Assembly: GCA_018819225.1 (NCBI GenBank)
Contig: JAHJQN010000001.1
Span: 62,001-126,000 of the forward strand
Reading direction: 5' to 3'
DNA from: Microcaldota archaeon
Lineage (GTDB): Archaea; Micrarchaeota; Micrarchaeia; Norongarragalinales; SBBD01
DNA length: 64,000 nucleotides
How positions within the stretch are numbered: the stretch's first letter is position 1; every line of letters starts with the position of its first letter. Made by a program: the position numbers and the translations under genes. Shown here one piece after another: positions 36,793-45,988 of the stretch. A model generated the notes under the pieces. The model saw only the letters and a program-made list of their open reading frames with translations, did not search any database and was not told the DNA's origin.

Positions 36793-37344
36793 TTAGGGTC
36801 CCGTATCGTGCATCCACTCCTCTTCCGCATGCTCGTTTTCCGAGTTGGCCTGTCGCGCCATGACGAACAAGAAATCGGAAATGCGGTTGAGAAACGGAAG
36901 GAGGTGAGGATTGAGGACTTCTTTTTCAGATAGAATCACCACGGCTCGTTCGGCTCGGCGGCTGACGCTGCGCGCGTGATGCAATGCAGCGGCCTGCAAT
37001 GATCCTCCGGGAAGAATGAAGTGCTTGAGAGGCGGCAATGCTTTCTCTAATGCATCGATTTCTTTCTCCAATTCCATGGCATCGTTCGCCGTCATGCGTT
37101 TCATGCGCTTAGGGATTTGAAACGGAGTCGCCAGATCCGCTCCGGCAACAAATAATTTCTTCTGCAGTTTATGAAGGGCCGAATTCTTCTTGAAACGGGG
37201 ATTCAACGCACGGGCGAATCCAATCGTCGAATTCAATTCATCGATGCTGCCAATGGCGTTGATGCGTACCGAACTTTTCGGAATGCGCTTGCCCCCGAAT
37301 AAAGCGGTCTGACCCGTGTCGCCTTGGCGCGTATAGATTGCCAT
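36793..37344 (-). CDS. PduO-type cob(I)alamin adenosyltransferase
   Basis: 183 residues from the ATG at 37344, preceded by GGGGG and a TATA box about 42 nt upstream; the longer ATG at 37410 overlaps the polysaccharide-lyase stop (ATGA) but extends before the normal family start. Transfers the adenosyl group of ATP to cobalamin. Motifs: YTRQGDTGQTALFGG at 4-18 (ATP-binding), IGSIDELNSTIGFAR, and RRAERAVV with the conserved Arg pair. It supplies AdoCbl to the class II RNR about 1.3 kb downstream. No cobalamin synthesis or uptake genes are visible, so cobalamin must be scavenged or made elsewhere in the genome. Confidence 0.93.
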   Translation of the reverse strand: MAIYTRQGDTGQTALFGGKRIPKSSVRINAIGSIDELNSTIGFARALNPRFKKNSALHKLQKKLFVAGADLATPFQIPKRMKRMTANDAMELEKEIDALEKALPPLKHFILPGGSLQAAALHHARSVSRRAERAVVILSEKEVLNPHLLPFLNRISDFLFVMARQANSENEHAEEEWMHDTGP

Positions 37345-37381
37345 ACCCCCTTTTTCCTCGTACGATAACACGGCGCTCGGG

Positions 37382-37390
37382 TTATAATAA
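37382..37390 (-). promoter_or_regulatory. TATA box of the adenosyltransferase unit
   Basis: TTATTATAA on the minus strand inside the 3' end of the lyase gene. It is centred about 42 nt before the ATG at 37344 and supports that start and independent transcription of the adenosyltransferase and regulator genes. Confidence 0.5.
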
Positions 37391-37406
37391 GTTGCGTTGC
37401 TTCCGC

Positions 37407-40400
37407 TCATTTCTTGCGCCGGTTGCGTTCAAACAAGAAGATCGCGGCCGCAACGGTGATGGATCCCGCGAGAAGAACCGTCGTAGTCCACCAACGGAAT
37501 GCGGCTTGTTCCGCGCGCTGTTTCTCCAGTTCAAGGGATTCCGCCCCAGAAAGCGGAACGCGTCCGGTAATGGCCTGGTAAGGAAGCTTGTTCTTGGGAG
37601 CCATCAGCGGGCTACCCCCACCGGTTCCGCGTCGGATAGTCAAAGAGAACGGGTTAACCGCAAACGCCGTGTTGCCATAAACATCTTCCGCTAAACAATT
37701 CCAGTCATAATCTCCTTCACTTAAATCGATGTGGAATTGCGCTTGCGCATTCGTTCCGGAAACGCTTTGAGCCGCCACTTCCTCAAAACCATTTCCGGAT
37801 ATTTCTCGGAAAACGATTTTGTGGACGCGGCAATGGCTTCCGGATGCGCCTTCAATGCAATACAAATCGAACACGTCGCCTGCTGCAATAGAAATATCAG
37901 AAAAGGTTTGCATTGCGGCTTCGTCATTTGGATTATTTCCGTCGGTTGTAAATCGAGCCACTTCCACATGGTTGATAAGTAACAAATAGGTGTCGCCGTC
38001 TCCGTCATCGTATTCATCCGCGTAGTAAACATCGAGATCGTACGTATTCGTTGCGTAGCTGAAGGGATTAATGGACAAGTAGCAGATCTCTCCGGAATCG
38101 TAATCGCAATAGCTGGAATGACGGGCGCAACTCGAGTAACCGGCCATGTTGCACGGTACCTCGTCCACAATACCCGTGGATGGAACTTTTTGCATGTCGA
38201 CTCCGTAAACCTCGAATTCAGGCAAGGGATATCCTGGACCCCAATTGGGCGGCATGACTCGGTCAGATCCCATGTACAAAGCGATTTCGCGCAACCCCGA
38301 ATCATCGAACGCGCTGCATACAAATCGCGTGTTTCCAGTCGGGAGACTCGCTCCGTTGAGAGGGGTTTCGAGCGTGACAGCAGGAGAACCGGATTCCGTG
38401 CACGCGCCAATACAGCATTCTCCGACGGCGCAATACCCTTCAGGTTCCAAAGAGCAGACTTCGTAAAGGGTACAGTCATCTCGACAATGGCCTCCCAGGT
38501 CTTCGCACGGAATATCGGATCCGATGCCTTCGCACGCGACCGCGCAACATCGATCCGTGTCGCCTGCGGGAATCCATTGCCCGCCGGGACAGGTTTCATC
38601 CAAACTGCATTCATAACCATCTTGTTCAGCGCACGTGGGAAGCGCGTCTCCAGAGATCACGAACGTGCCGCCTCCAGTGGAACTGAATGAGAGGAGGTGC
38701 TCGTCTTCGGTTACAACGGCGTTGGTTTCAATGGCGTAGCCGTTTTGCGTCACAGCATATACTCCGGGTTCCAGATCAGCTGCATAATGTTGAAGAGACC
38801 CCGTTCCAGCAACCGAGTAAGAGAGGGTATTGGTTCGCCCGATTTTCGGAGTAATTAAGACGCGGGTTCCGAGTTTGGCACCAACCGCTTGCGGGGATTC
38901 CACTAACTCCGGGGTTACGGACGGAGTGGATTGCGCGGCATCGCTCGCTTCCAAGAACACGACGTAGTTCGCAAACGCTTGGTTGTCGACTACAAATTCA
39001 ATGCGCCAGTCTCCTGCAGGGAAATAGCCTCCGCTTTCCTGTTGTCTAAATGCCGCTGAAGCCCCGTCACAGCTCGGCGGAGGATTGCCACCCGGATTGT
39101 AGTTGTTAATTTTAATGGGCATGAAATTCGAACCCGCATAATTATCGTTCGCGTCCTCTACCCAAAACTCGTATGAAGGATTGTTGGGGGCATAACACGG
39201 ATAGCCGGGGTCATGCGTTTGCTTCCACGGATCCGCGTCTGCATTTTGACCGCCGATCTTTCGCGCGAGAACGTTGGAATGCGGGTAGAGTAATTCCCCG
39301 AACAATTTCGAGTTTTGTTGTTCCGCGAAAAAAGAGAAAGCGTTCGTTGAAGTGAAAATGCCTCCGACTCCCGGAATGCCTTCCTGCGTATTGAAGGAGC
39401 CTTGCGTGAATTGGGGCTCGAACGCCGTATGCAACAACCACTTCTTTTCGTAAGAGGGACTCACCGTATCCACGCGATCGATGATGAGGAATTGATCCGG
39501 TTGTATGAAGAAGAAGTGGCGGTACGCGCCTCCCTCGGCCCAATCCACTTTTTCCGGCAAGTACGCATGCGTCGCATTGCCTTGCGCGTACATCACTGCA
39601 TTGTCGTAAAAATAGGAATTGATTTCGCCGCGGTAACCGGGTCCGATGCTGCCGGAGAAAGAGTTCGGCCAGCGCCGCTGCGCTTCCTCGGTATCGGAAA
39701 CCGTTTCAAAACCCGCGTTGGGCATGGGATACGGAGTATTGTCGCCCCAATAATAGTAAGGCCGGTAAGTCCCAAAATCTTCGCCGGGCATCGTAATCGT
39801 CATGCCGTTGTGCGCCAGGTTGTTACTGAACCAGACATCGTAGTGCGCTTGCTCTTCGCTGTTGCGCGTTCCCGTGTCTAAAGCGAGGGAATCGTCGCCG
39901 CGGTTGATGATGAAGCTGTTCGCGTGTTTGTGGCCGAGCACGATGTCGGGTACGAGAAAGAACGCGCCTTGAATCACTTCAGGATCTTGATAATTCCAGT
40001 TGCTTCGGAAAAAGATTTGGCCGTTGTTGAGAAACGCACTGGATAAAGGAAGGTCGTCGAGAGGAGCCGAGGGAAGTTGTTCGTTGTAGAAGAAGAGAAG
40101 CCACAAGTACTCGCCACTTCTGACCGTTGCATGGGATTCAAAATCAGCGACCATTTCGCTGGCCAGCGATTGAATGTACGGGTTTTGAGTGATTTGTGCC
40201 AGGTGGGCTATGAGAACGTGGCCACGGTATCCCGCGGTATTGTGCTCGCTGGGATTCTTGGAAAGACGGTAATCGAACCGCATTTTGTACGCGAGGAAGA
40301 GCGCGTGATTCTGTATGGCTCCGAACGAATACCCCGCACTATCTCCTAGAGCGCTTTCAAACATTTGGGCTGTTGAAAGCACGTACTTGAATCGCGACCA

Positions 40401-41054
40401 AATGTAACCGTCCCACGCCCCGTCTGCAGCGAGTTCTTCCCAGGACGGCATGTGGTAATCGTAATAACGTTCTCGCGCGCAATCAAGATCTTCTGCGGCT
40501 TTAACATCATCAAAGCCTTCATTGTAAAGAGCGATGGAGACTTGGCGGGAGTTTTGTCCTTGACGGGGGAGCCACCGATAACCGCCCAGATCGCAGGGCT
40601 CGCCGCGCAAATGATCAGCCAAATAATTTCCCAGACTTTCGCGCGTTGAAGAAGATAGTAAGTCGTAGCACCAATCAAACGCGTATGCCGGATAAGGATG
40701 CGAATAATCGTTATCTTCACCCCATGCACCCTGCGACCACGTCGCCATATGCTCGCATATCTCTGCGTTGTCGGTCAGCATCGCATAACCGGTATAAATA
40801 GTGGGTGCGTCCGAGGAAACCGTCATTTGAGGATAATAGTAATTGACCCACGCTTCGAGTCGTTCAAAGTAATGCGCGTGAGAACCGAACTCGGGGCAGG
40901 CGCCATTGTTTTCCAAACCCGCCCGGCACTTCGCCCACGCGAGGTCATCGGAGTTGATCAGCAGGCGGGGATGGTCGGATCGAACCGTATAAGCGTAGGA
41001 AGAGGCACTCAATAAAAGCAGAAACAGACCCACTCCGTTCAGCGCCACGCGCAT
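37407..41054 (-). CDS. Secreted heparinase II/III-like polysaccharide lyase
   Basis: 1,215 residues. A signal peptide (1-21, ending SSYA) is followed by an alpha-helical region (about 25-350) and a beta-sandwich domain (about 360-700), the layout of heparinase II/III and alginate lyase families. Landmarks are N272 and Y276 in EHNTAGYRGH, H375 and H377 in GHKHANSF, the DTG loop, and LAHNGMTI. The section FFFIQPDQFLIIDRVDT matches the conserved sheet of the second domain. Next come a beta domain (about 700-830), a Cys-rich stretch (about 830-890), further beta domains, and a C-terminal TM helix (about 1190-1209) with a basic tail RNRRKK, so it is anchored outside. These enzymes cleave uronic-acid polysaccharides by beta-elimination. 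Substrate unknown. A TATA box lies about 35 nt upstream. Confidence 0.75.
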   Translation of the reverse strand: MRVALNGVGLFLLLLSASSYAYTVRSDHPRLLINSDDLAWAKCRAGLENNGACPEFGSHAHYFERLEAWVNYYYPQMTVSSDAPTIYTGYAMLTDNAEICEHMATWSQGAWGEDNDYSHPYPAYAFDWCYDLLSSSTRESLGNYLADHLRGEPCDLGGYRWLPRQGQNSRQVSIALYNEGFDDVKAAEDLDCARERYYDYHMPSWEELAADGAWDGYIWSRFKYVLSTAQMFESALGDSAGYSFGAIQNHALFLAYKMRFDYRLSKNPSEHNTAGYRGHVLIAHLAQITQNPYIQSLASEMVADFESHATVRSGEYLWLLFFYNEQLPSAPLDDLPLSSAFLNNGQIFFRSNWNYQDPEVIQGAFFLVPDIVLGHKHANSFIINRGDDSLALDTGTRNSEEQAHYDVWFSNNLAHNGMTITMPGEDFGTYRPYYYWGDNTPYPMPNAGFETVSDTEEAQRRWPNSFSGSIGPGYRGEINSYFYDNAVMYAQGNATHAYLPEKVDWAEGGAYRHFFFIQPDQFLIIDRVDTVSPSYEKKWLLHTAFEPQFTQGSFNTQEGIPGVGGIFTSTNAFSFFAEQQNSKLFGELLYPHSNVLARKIGGQNADADPWKQTHDPGYPCYAPNNPSYEFWVEDANDNYAGSNFMPIKINNYNPGGNPPPSCDGASAAFRQQESGGYFPAGDWRIEFVVDNQAFANYVVFLEASDAAQSTPSVTPELVESPQAVGAKLGTRVLITPKIGRTNTLSYSVAGTGSLQHYAADLEPGVYAVTQNGYAIETNAVVTEDEHLLSFSSTGGGTFVISGDALPTCAEQDGYECSLDETCPGGQWIPAGDTDRCCAVACEGIGSDIPCEDLGGHCRDDCTLYEVCSLEPEGYCAVGECCIGACTESGSPAVTLETPLNGASLPTGNTRFVCSAFDDSGLREIALYMGSDRVMPPNWGPGYPLPEFEVYGVDMQKVPSTGIVDEVPCNMAGYSSCARHSSYCDYDSGEICYLSINPFSYATNTYDLDVYYADEYDDGDGDTYLLLINHVEVARFTTDGNNPNDEAAMQTFSDISIAAGDVFDLYCIEGASGSHCRVHKIVFREISGNGFEEVAAQSVSGTNAQAQFHIDLSEGDYDWNCLAEDVYGNTAFAVNPFSLTIRRGTGGGSPLMAPKNKLPYQAITGRVPLSGAESLELEKQRAEQAAFRWWTTTVLLAGSITVAAAIFLFERNRRKK

Positions 41055-41115
41055 GTCACACCACCCAAAAAAAATTGCGGCAGAATTATTAAAAGGAGGA
41101 GTTGAACGCGCGATC

Positions 41116-42345
41116 TCACATGAACAGGAGCTTGAGATAGAACACGGGGGAAATCAAACTCGTTTTGCTTTCGCGATTCGCAATCATTCCCGAGATGGTT
41201 TCGCGCAATTCTTTGTTGCGGGCGGCTTTTCCAAGCACCCAATTCAGGAGGAAGCGGTTCTTGCCCAATCGTTGCAAACGGTGAGAGGTCTTGAGATCGC
41301 TGCCGATGCACTCCCACAGAGAATCCTCGTATTCCTTGAGAACGACTTCACAGAAATCGTTTTTCTCGAAGGCTTTCTCGATGGTTTTTGCGGCGTAACT
41401 CCCGGACGTCATGGCGTTACCGATTCCCTCGCCCGAAAACGGATCAATTAAGCTGGCCGCGTCTCCGACTAACAGGAAACCGTTGCCGTGGGCTTTGCGC
41501 CGGTAGCTCCCGAACGGCAAGTTCCATCCCTTGATGTCGCCGATCATTTTTGCGTTCTTGAAGCGTTCCTTGAACACGGGATTTTTTTCGATGACGTCCA
41601 TCATCGCCTGCTTCAAGTTCACGTTCCGCTTGCGGATATCAGAGGTCACCATTCCCACGCCCACGTTGGCTTCCCCATTGGAAAGCGGGAAAATCCAGAA
41701 GTAGCCCGGAATCAGTCCGTCCAAGAAATGAATTTCAATGTGTTGCGTGAGGCCGGAAATGCCGGAATAGTAGGCGCGCAAGGCACCGCAATGGTGTTCG
41801 GGAAGCAAGAGATTCAAGCCCAGTTTGGTCGCGACAACCGAAGTCGCTCCATCAGCCCCCACGACAATTTTGGCGCGTACCTCTTCTTCTTTCCCCGTAT
41901 CCAAGTGCTTTCCTTTGACCCCCACTACAAAACCATTTTCCCGAATGATGTCGGTGACTCGAAACCGTTCCCAGACTTCCGCAAATCTTTTCGCGTTTTG
42001 GAATAGCAGATTGTCGTAAATGAAGCGTCGGCAGATGTAGCCTTGCGGATGACCGTATTGCGACGGAAAATCAACGGATACGATCGTGCCTTTAGGAGAC
42101 GAGAACGTGATGCCCCACACCTCTTCGTGAGGACTTTTTTCCACGATGTCGACTAAACCGAGTTCGCGCAACACGTTTCCGGATTTACCACTCACCGCAT
42201 CGCCACAGGTTTTATCGCGCGGAAACTGCGCCTTATCCACCAATAGTACTTTTTTTCCTTGCTTGCCCAGTAGTGCCGCTGTCGAAGACCCCCCGGGGCC
42301 TCCGCCAACCACCACGACGTCGAATGCGTTACTCAAACTCACCAT
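41116..42345 (-). CDS. Geranylgeranyl reductase family flavoprotein (copy 2)
   Basis: 409 residues. FAD-binding start DVVVVGGGPGGSSTA, KTCGDAVSG (family Cys motif, here CGDA in place of CGEC), YFWIFPLSNGEANVGVG, and GFLLVGDAASLIDPFSGEGIGNA. Acts on isoprenoid double bonds of archaeal lipids or on related polyprenols. Compared with the other copy at 28819 it has a longer C-terminus and a different substrate loop, so the two probably act on different lipids. A TATA-like CTTTTTAAT lies about 65 nt upstream. Followed by the polysaccharide-lyase gene after 61 nt, which has its own TATA box. Confidence 0.9.
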   Translation of the reverse strand: MVSLSNAFDVVVVGGGPGGSSTAALLGKQGKKVLLVDKAQFPRDKTCGDAVSGKSGNVLRELGLVDIVEKSPHEEVWGITFSSPKGTIVSVDFPSQYGHPQGYICRRFIYDNLLFQNAKRFAEVWERFRVTDIIRENGFVVGVKGKHLDTGKEEEVRAKIVVGADGATSVVATKLGLNLLLPEHHCGALRAYYSGISGLTQHIEIHFLDGLIPGYFWIFPLSNGEANVGVGMVTSDIRKRNVNLKQAMMDVIEKNPVFKERFKNAKMIGDIKGWNLPFGSYRRKAHGNGFLLVGDAASLIDPFSGEGIGNAMTSGSYAAKTIEKAFEKNDFCEVVLKEYEDSLWECIGSDLKTSHRLQRLGKNRFLLNWVLGKAARNKELRETISGMIANRESKTSLISPVFYLKLLFM

Positions 42346-42522
42346 CTCCTCGCATGATTCACGGAAAAAAACGGTTCAGAATACGGCAAGAATTTCGGTT
42401 GCTCGAATTAAAAAGCGTTTCGTTAAATCCGGGACTCGTTTATTGACGTATAGCACTTGACGGGAATCAACCACACCTATTTATTTCATGAGACCGAATA
42501 GTCATCTCAGGATGAAACGCAA

Positions 42523-42837
42523 ATGGCAACCGTCGAACAAATCCAAAGAGTTTTGAAGAACGTCATAGATCCGGAACTCGGTATCAACATCGTGGACTTG
42601 GGGCTCGTATATCAGATCGAGGAAAAGCGCGGGCACGTGCACATCACAGCAACATTGACCACGCCGGCATGCCCCCTCGGACCACAAATCGTTCAATCCA
42701 TTCAAAACGAGGTCAAACAACTGGAAAATGTGAAACGCGTGGAAGTGGAGTTTACGTTCGACCCGCCTTGGAATGAAAGTAAAATGAGCGCGGAAGGGAA
42801 AGCGGAACTGAAGGCGTTGAGGCAAGGATTCGTTTGA
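42523..42837 (+). CDS. MIP18/SufT-like Fe-S assembly protein
   Basis: 104 residues, the normal size of the DUF59/MIP18 family. Core motifs are DPELGINIVDLGLVY at 16-30 and TTPACPLGP near 46-54, with the conserved Cys. Members help insert Fe-S clusters into target proteins (PaaD, SufT, MIP18); in archaea the exact partner is unclear. A TATA-like TATTTATT at 42478-42487 and GGATG about 8 nt before the ATG support the start. Confidence 0.9.
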   Translation: MATVEQIQRVLKNVIDPELGINIVDLGLVYQIEEKRGHVHITATLTTPACPLGPQIVQSIQNEVKQLENVKRVEVEFTFDPPWNESKMSAEGKAELKALRQGFV

Positions 42838-42939
42838 GTGGGTGTGAACATGCCTTCAGCACATCGCGAAAGCGAATTTCGGCATTCCTGAAAAGTAGGC
42901 GACATGAAAAATCGGATTCGCGGAGCATCGAAACCCGTG

Positions 42940-42948
42940 TTTTATATA
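42940..42948 (+). promoter_or_regulatory. TATA box of the leaderless gene at 42971
   Basis: TTTTATATA centred 27 nt before the ATG at 42971. The nearer ATG at 42962 would lie upstream of the predicted transcript start. Confidence 0.6.
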
Positions 42949-42970
42949 CCAAAGCAGTATAATGAAAGGG

Positions 42971-43834
42971 ATGGCGCGCTCGAAAAAAAAGAAAAAATTG
43001 GAAAAAAAGGTTTCCGTTAAGAGGGAAAATAGCGATACGCAGGAAAGGAAGTATAAACCCGCGGTAACGAAGAGTCTGGCGGAAGCCGGAACCACGGCAA
43101 AAGCCTATGCCGCCTACTTTGGAACGGATTGGAAAAAGATTACGGACGTGTATAAAATCGTGTACGCGGGCGACGCGAAAAACGTGAATACGGGAAGAAT
43201 ATCGGAAGTCACCCAATTGCTGTTTGTTGCGGGATTATTGGAGCGAAAGGAACGGGAAGCGCGATGGCCGGTATACCGCGCATCCCTCGAGTGGCTGTTC
43301 CAAGATTTTGCGGAAAGAAATGCGGCGTTAACTCCCGACGAGAAAACCGTTTTGCGGAAAGTGCTTTTTCCTTCCTCGGATCAATACAAGCAAATCTCGA
43401 CATCATTTCAATTAAGTGAGGAGGAGTTAAAGGGGACGAAATCCTTTATTTCGACTCCCGAAAAAATCCGGGACTTTCTTCATGCATCGGTGACATTGGC
43501 CGTGTTCATGCTCGGGGATCCCAAGAGTGCGCTGCCGAAACCCGCCGTGTCTCATGCGCTGCTGAGAATCAAGAGAAACTTGGGCATGTACGAGGGAAAA
43601 GAGCCTGAAATACCGCAAGCGCAGGAAGAACCAGCGAAAAAGGCGGGAGGGGAAGAAGAAGTGGAGGAAGGTCCGTATGTCGAATCGTTCGCCTCCTATT
43701 TATTGCTGAAATACCGGACGTCGTTGAGAGACCATATTCCACCTCAACACACGCTTCTTTCGAAAATGGTGCGTACGCTATACGATGCGCGAACCGCGGA
43801 ACTCATTTGGAGTCAAATGCAGGCGAGGGCATGA
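42971..43834 (+). CDS. Unknown cytosolic protein with basic N-terminus
   Basis: 287 residues from the ATG at 42971 (290 from the ATG at 42962). The first ~40 residues are a Lys-rich tail (SKKKKKLEKKVSVK), suggesting nucleic-acid contact. The middle (about 45-190) is helical and could hold a helix-turn-helix fold (GRISEVTQLLFVAGLLERK resembles a recognition-helix region). An acidic Glu/Pro linker (about 205-230) precedes a final helical domain. No family recognised. Expected to be leaderless from the TATA spacing. Confidence 0.65.
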   Translation: MARSKKKKKLEKKVSVKRENSDTQERKYKPAVTKSLAEAGTTAKAYAAYFGTDWKKITDVYKIVYAGDAKNVNTGRISEVTQLLFVAGLLERKEREARWPVYRASLEWLFQDFAERNAALTPDEKTVLRKVLFPSSDQYKQISTSFQLSEEELKGTKSFISTPEKIRDFLHASVTLAVFMLGDPKSALPKPAVSHALLRIKRNLGMYEGKEPEIPQAQEEPAKKAGGEEEVEEGPYVESFASYLLLKYRTSLRDHIPPQHTLLSKMVRTLYDARTAELIWSQMQARA

Positions 43835-43865
43835 AACGAGTCGAAATCAAGAACGGAATGACCGG

Positions 43866-44507
43866 CTATGAGCGAGATCCGTTTCGTGGTTTGAAAACCT
43901 TGTAAGCCCAATACCCGTTCGGTCCGCTTGAATGAGTCGTCGGCGATTCGAGAAATATCCACGCGGGATCTTTTCGGACCATGCGCATACTCTTTGCCCC
44001 CTCCAGAATGAAAACCACTGCCGCAGAAAAATGTTCGCGGACAAAGGCTTCCTGCTGTTCCACGTGACGCGTGCCGAGCCGCAGTCTTTGAGAAGCGCTC
44101 TTCTGGAAATCTGGATGGACCGCCAGCCCTCCAATAAAAGCGACGTGTTCGGCGCGAATACCGGGAGAATGTTTTCGAATCTCGTCTAATAGTGTAGGTT
44201 CGAATGGGAGTAGATGGTCGGGGTTTTCTTTTAACCAGAATGGGAGAGGCGTCGAATAACTGATTCCTGCAAGGGTTTCGGTTCCTCTTCGCGGTTGAAC
44301 AAATGAACCGATCACGTTCGAACGGGGATGTTCAGCCATGTGATTCAGTTCGGAACGAAGACTTCGAACCGATTCAATAGGGGTTTTAAGGTCGCGATAG
44401 GTTGGGAGCCCTCCGAGCGTGCGATCTTCCTTGAAGGCGCGAAGGGAAAGGCGCACCGCATCAACCAGATGCTCTTTTCGAAGGGGCCTGAATTCAATGC
44501 GAGGCAT
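43866..44507 (-). CDS. Possible GNAT-type acetyltransferase
   Basis: 213 residues from the ATG at 44507 (a longer reading to 44564 would overlap the divergent gene). Begins MPRIEFRPLRKEHLVDAVRLS, a usual GNAT opening, and has AFIGGLAVHPDFQKSASQRLRLG in the position of the acetyl-CoA loop (family: lxVxPexqgkGiGxxL). The QxxGxG/A motif is weak, so the catalytic assignment is uncertain. It shares a single TATA box with the divergent signal-peptide protein gene. Confidence 0.5.
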   Translation of the reverse strand: MPRIEFRPLRKEHLVDAVRLSLRAFKEDRTLGGLPTYRDLKTPIESVRSLRSELNHMAEHPRSNVIGSFVQPRRGTETLAGISYSTPLPFWLKENPDHLLPFEPTLLDEIRKHSPGIRAEHVAFIGGLAVHPDFQKSASQRLRLGTRHVEQQEAFVREHFSAAVVFILEGAKSMRMVRKDPAWIFLESPTTHSSGPNGYWAYKVFKPRNGSRS

Positions 44508-44528
44508 AGCCACATGAATGGGAAGAAT

Positions 44529-44540
44529 GGTTATAAAGGG
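44529..44540. promoter_or_regulatory. Single shared TATA box for two divergent leaderless genes
   Basis: GGTTATAAAGGG reads as a TATA box on both strands (TTATAAA / TTTATAA). Its centre (44534) lies 25 nt from the ATG at 44559 on the plus strand and 27 nt from the ATG at 44507 on the minus strand. No second TATA element fits either gene. Confidence 0.65.
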
Positions 44541-44558
44541 TTTTTGCGTACGAGGTAC

Positions 44559-45947
44559 ATGCACGGGATGAAGGGATTGATTTTCCTCCTATTCGTTGTC
44601 AGCATATTTTCGATGCCAGCGGAAGCGAAATCATTGCAGGACGAGATTCGGGCATATTTGAATAAGGAGGAGGTGGCGTCGTATCAAGTCGTGGATTTCA
44701 ATAATTCGCGGTATATTGTCGTGGAAGTGCAAGGCGACCCAAAGCTCGTATTCAATGTGGAAGCGGAACTCGTGACCGATGCCAAAGAAATCGAAGAAGT
44801 GCTGGACGCGTATTATACTCAAGTGGAGGAAGGGGCGTTCACGACGCGAGCGGCCGAAGACATGAAAGAAGAGTTCGAGGATACGTTTGCGGCGTTCCAA
44901 CGATGCAATGCGACGTACTACGAATTCATTGAAACCAATTACTTGTGGGAAGGATTTCGGTGCGTGGAACCCAACGTGGGGCGGGCATGCGATGCCTCGA
45001 CCGCACTACGGAAAGCGCTTTCCAGACAATTCATTCAATTGAAAGGCTCCGTGGACGGATTACCGAATGCCATGGAAAAAGGGGCCACGGAAAATACATT
45101 GAATGCGTTGCGGACGATGGTGAGGCTGAGTAACGAAACGTACGAAAATGCGAGCGCGTGGGACCCGTACTACAAATACTTCTTTGGAAAGCGCATGGTG
45201 GATGACAACGAATGCGGATTGGATCCGTTGCGATTGAAGGGCATGGTGGACCAAATCGCGCCGTCCATTGAAACCCGTTACGTGAATCAAAGTACGAACG
45301 CGTCGGATCTCGCTCAAGAAACGGTGCGGCGGCGGGACTACTCCGCGATTCGAGGGTTGCAGGTGCGCGGAGAGGACGCCATGGATACCGCGCGTCGGAG
45401 TGCAGCGGAAGTGAAGTCGCGTTTCGGGGGATACGGATTTCCAACCGAGACGTTCGACCAAGAACTCATTCAAATGGAGCGCATTTTATTGGATTTAGAG
45501 GCCGCGCAGACTCCGGAGGAAGCGGAAGCCCATTTGAACAGCTTGTTTTCCGCGGTGGCGGAATTTAACGGATTGGAAGCGAAATACGAGTTATTGATTC
45601 CGGTGTACGCCGAATTGACGGAAAACATGAGAGAAACCGATCGTTTGATTACGGACACGAAACTGGGCTACGATTACGATGAGGGCGCGCTCGCTGCGTT
45701 GGAAGAGGACTTGAATTTATTGAAAGATGAAATCGGTTTGCAGAATGAACTCGTGCGGGACGGGGGAAGTCTCGAGATTGAAACGCTGGAGGAATTGAAT
45801 GCGAAAGCCGTGGTGTTAAAAATTCGGGCGGGCGGTGAAGAGGAGAGCGAGCCGTTTTGGTGGATGGACGCATTCCCCATTCTCGCCATTTTTATTGTCG
45901 CGTTGGGCGTGGCGCTCGTATATTTATTCAAGATTCGTCGTCACTGA
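44559..45947 (+). CDS. Secreted helical protein with C-terminal TM anchor
   Basis: 462 residues from the ATG at 44559 (or 459 from 44568); the frame is open further upstream but that part overlaps the divergent gene. A signal peptide (about 1-23, ending PAEA) is followed by a small domain (about 24-75, ASYQVVDFNNSRYIVVEVQGD) and a long, mostly helical acidic region (about 80-420) with four Cys near 130-165 and several N-x-S/T sequons. The C-terminus has one TM helix (about 435-456) and a basic tail (KIRRH). Topology is outside with a cytosolic tail. No family recognised. First of three plus-strand genes for membrane proteins with coiled coils. Confidence 0.7.
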   Translation: MHGMKGLIFLLFVVSIFSMPAEAKSLQDEIRAYLNKEEVASYQVVDFNNSRYIVVEVQGDPKLVFNVEAELVTDAKEIEEVLDAYYTQVEEGAFTTRAAEDMKEEFEDTFAAFQRCNATYYEFIETNYLWEGFRCVEPNVGRACDASTALRKALSRQFIQLKGSVDGLPNAMEKGATENTLNALRTMVRLSNETYENASAWDPYYKYFFGKRMVDDNECGLDPLRLKGMVDQIAPSIETRYVNQSTNASDLAQETVRRRDYSAIRGLQVRGEDAMDTARRSAAEVKSRFGGYGFPTETFDQELIQMERILLDLEAAQTPEEAEAHLNSLFSAVAEFNGLEAKYELLIPVYAELTENMRETDRLITDTKLGYDYDEGALAALEEDLNLLKDEIGLQNELVRDGGSLEIETLEELNAKAVVLKIRAGGEEESEPFWWMDAFPILAIFIVALGVALVYLFKIRRH

Positions 45948-45988
45948 ACGCCGGGAATACGGAAAGCTATTTAAAGCACCCGAAAGTA

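Noticed and set aside
44328..44558. Upstream extension of the secreted helical protein
   Set aside because: It is antisense to the GNAT-like gene, lacks protein character, and lies before the TATA box. The signal peptide begins at the ATG at 44559.
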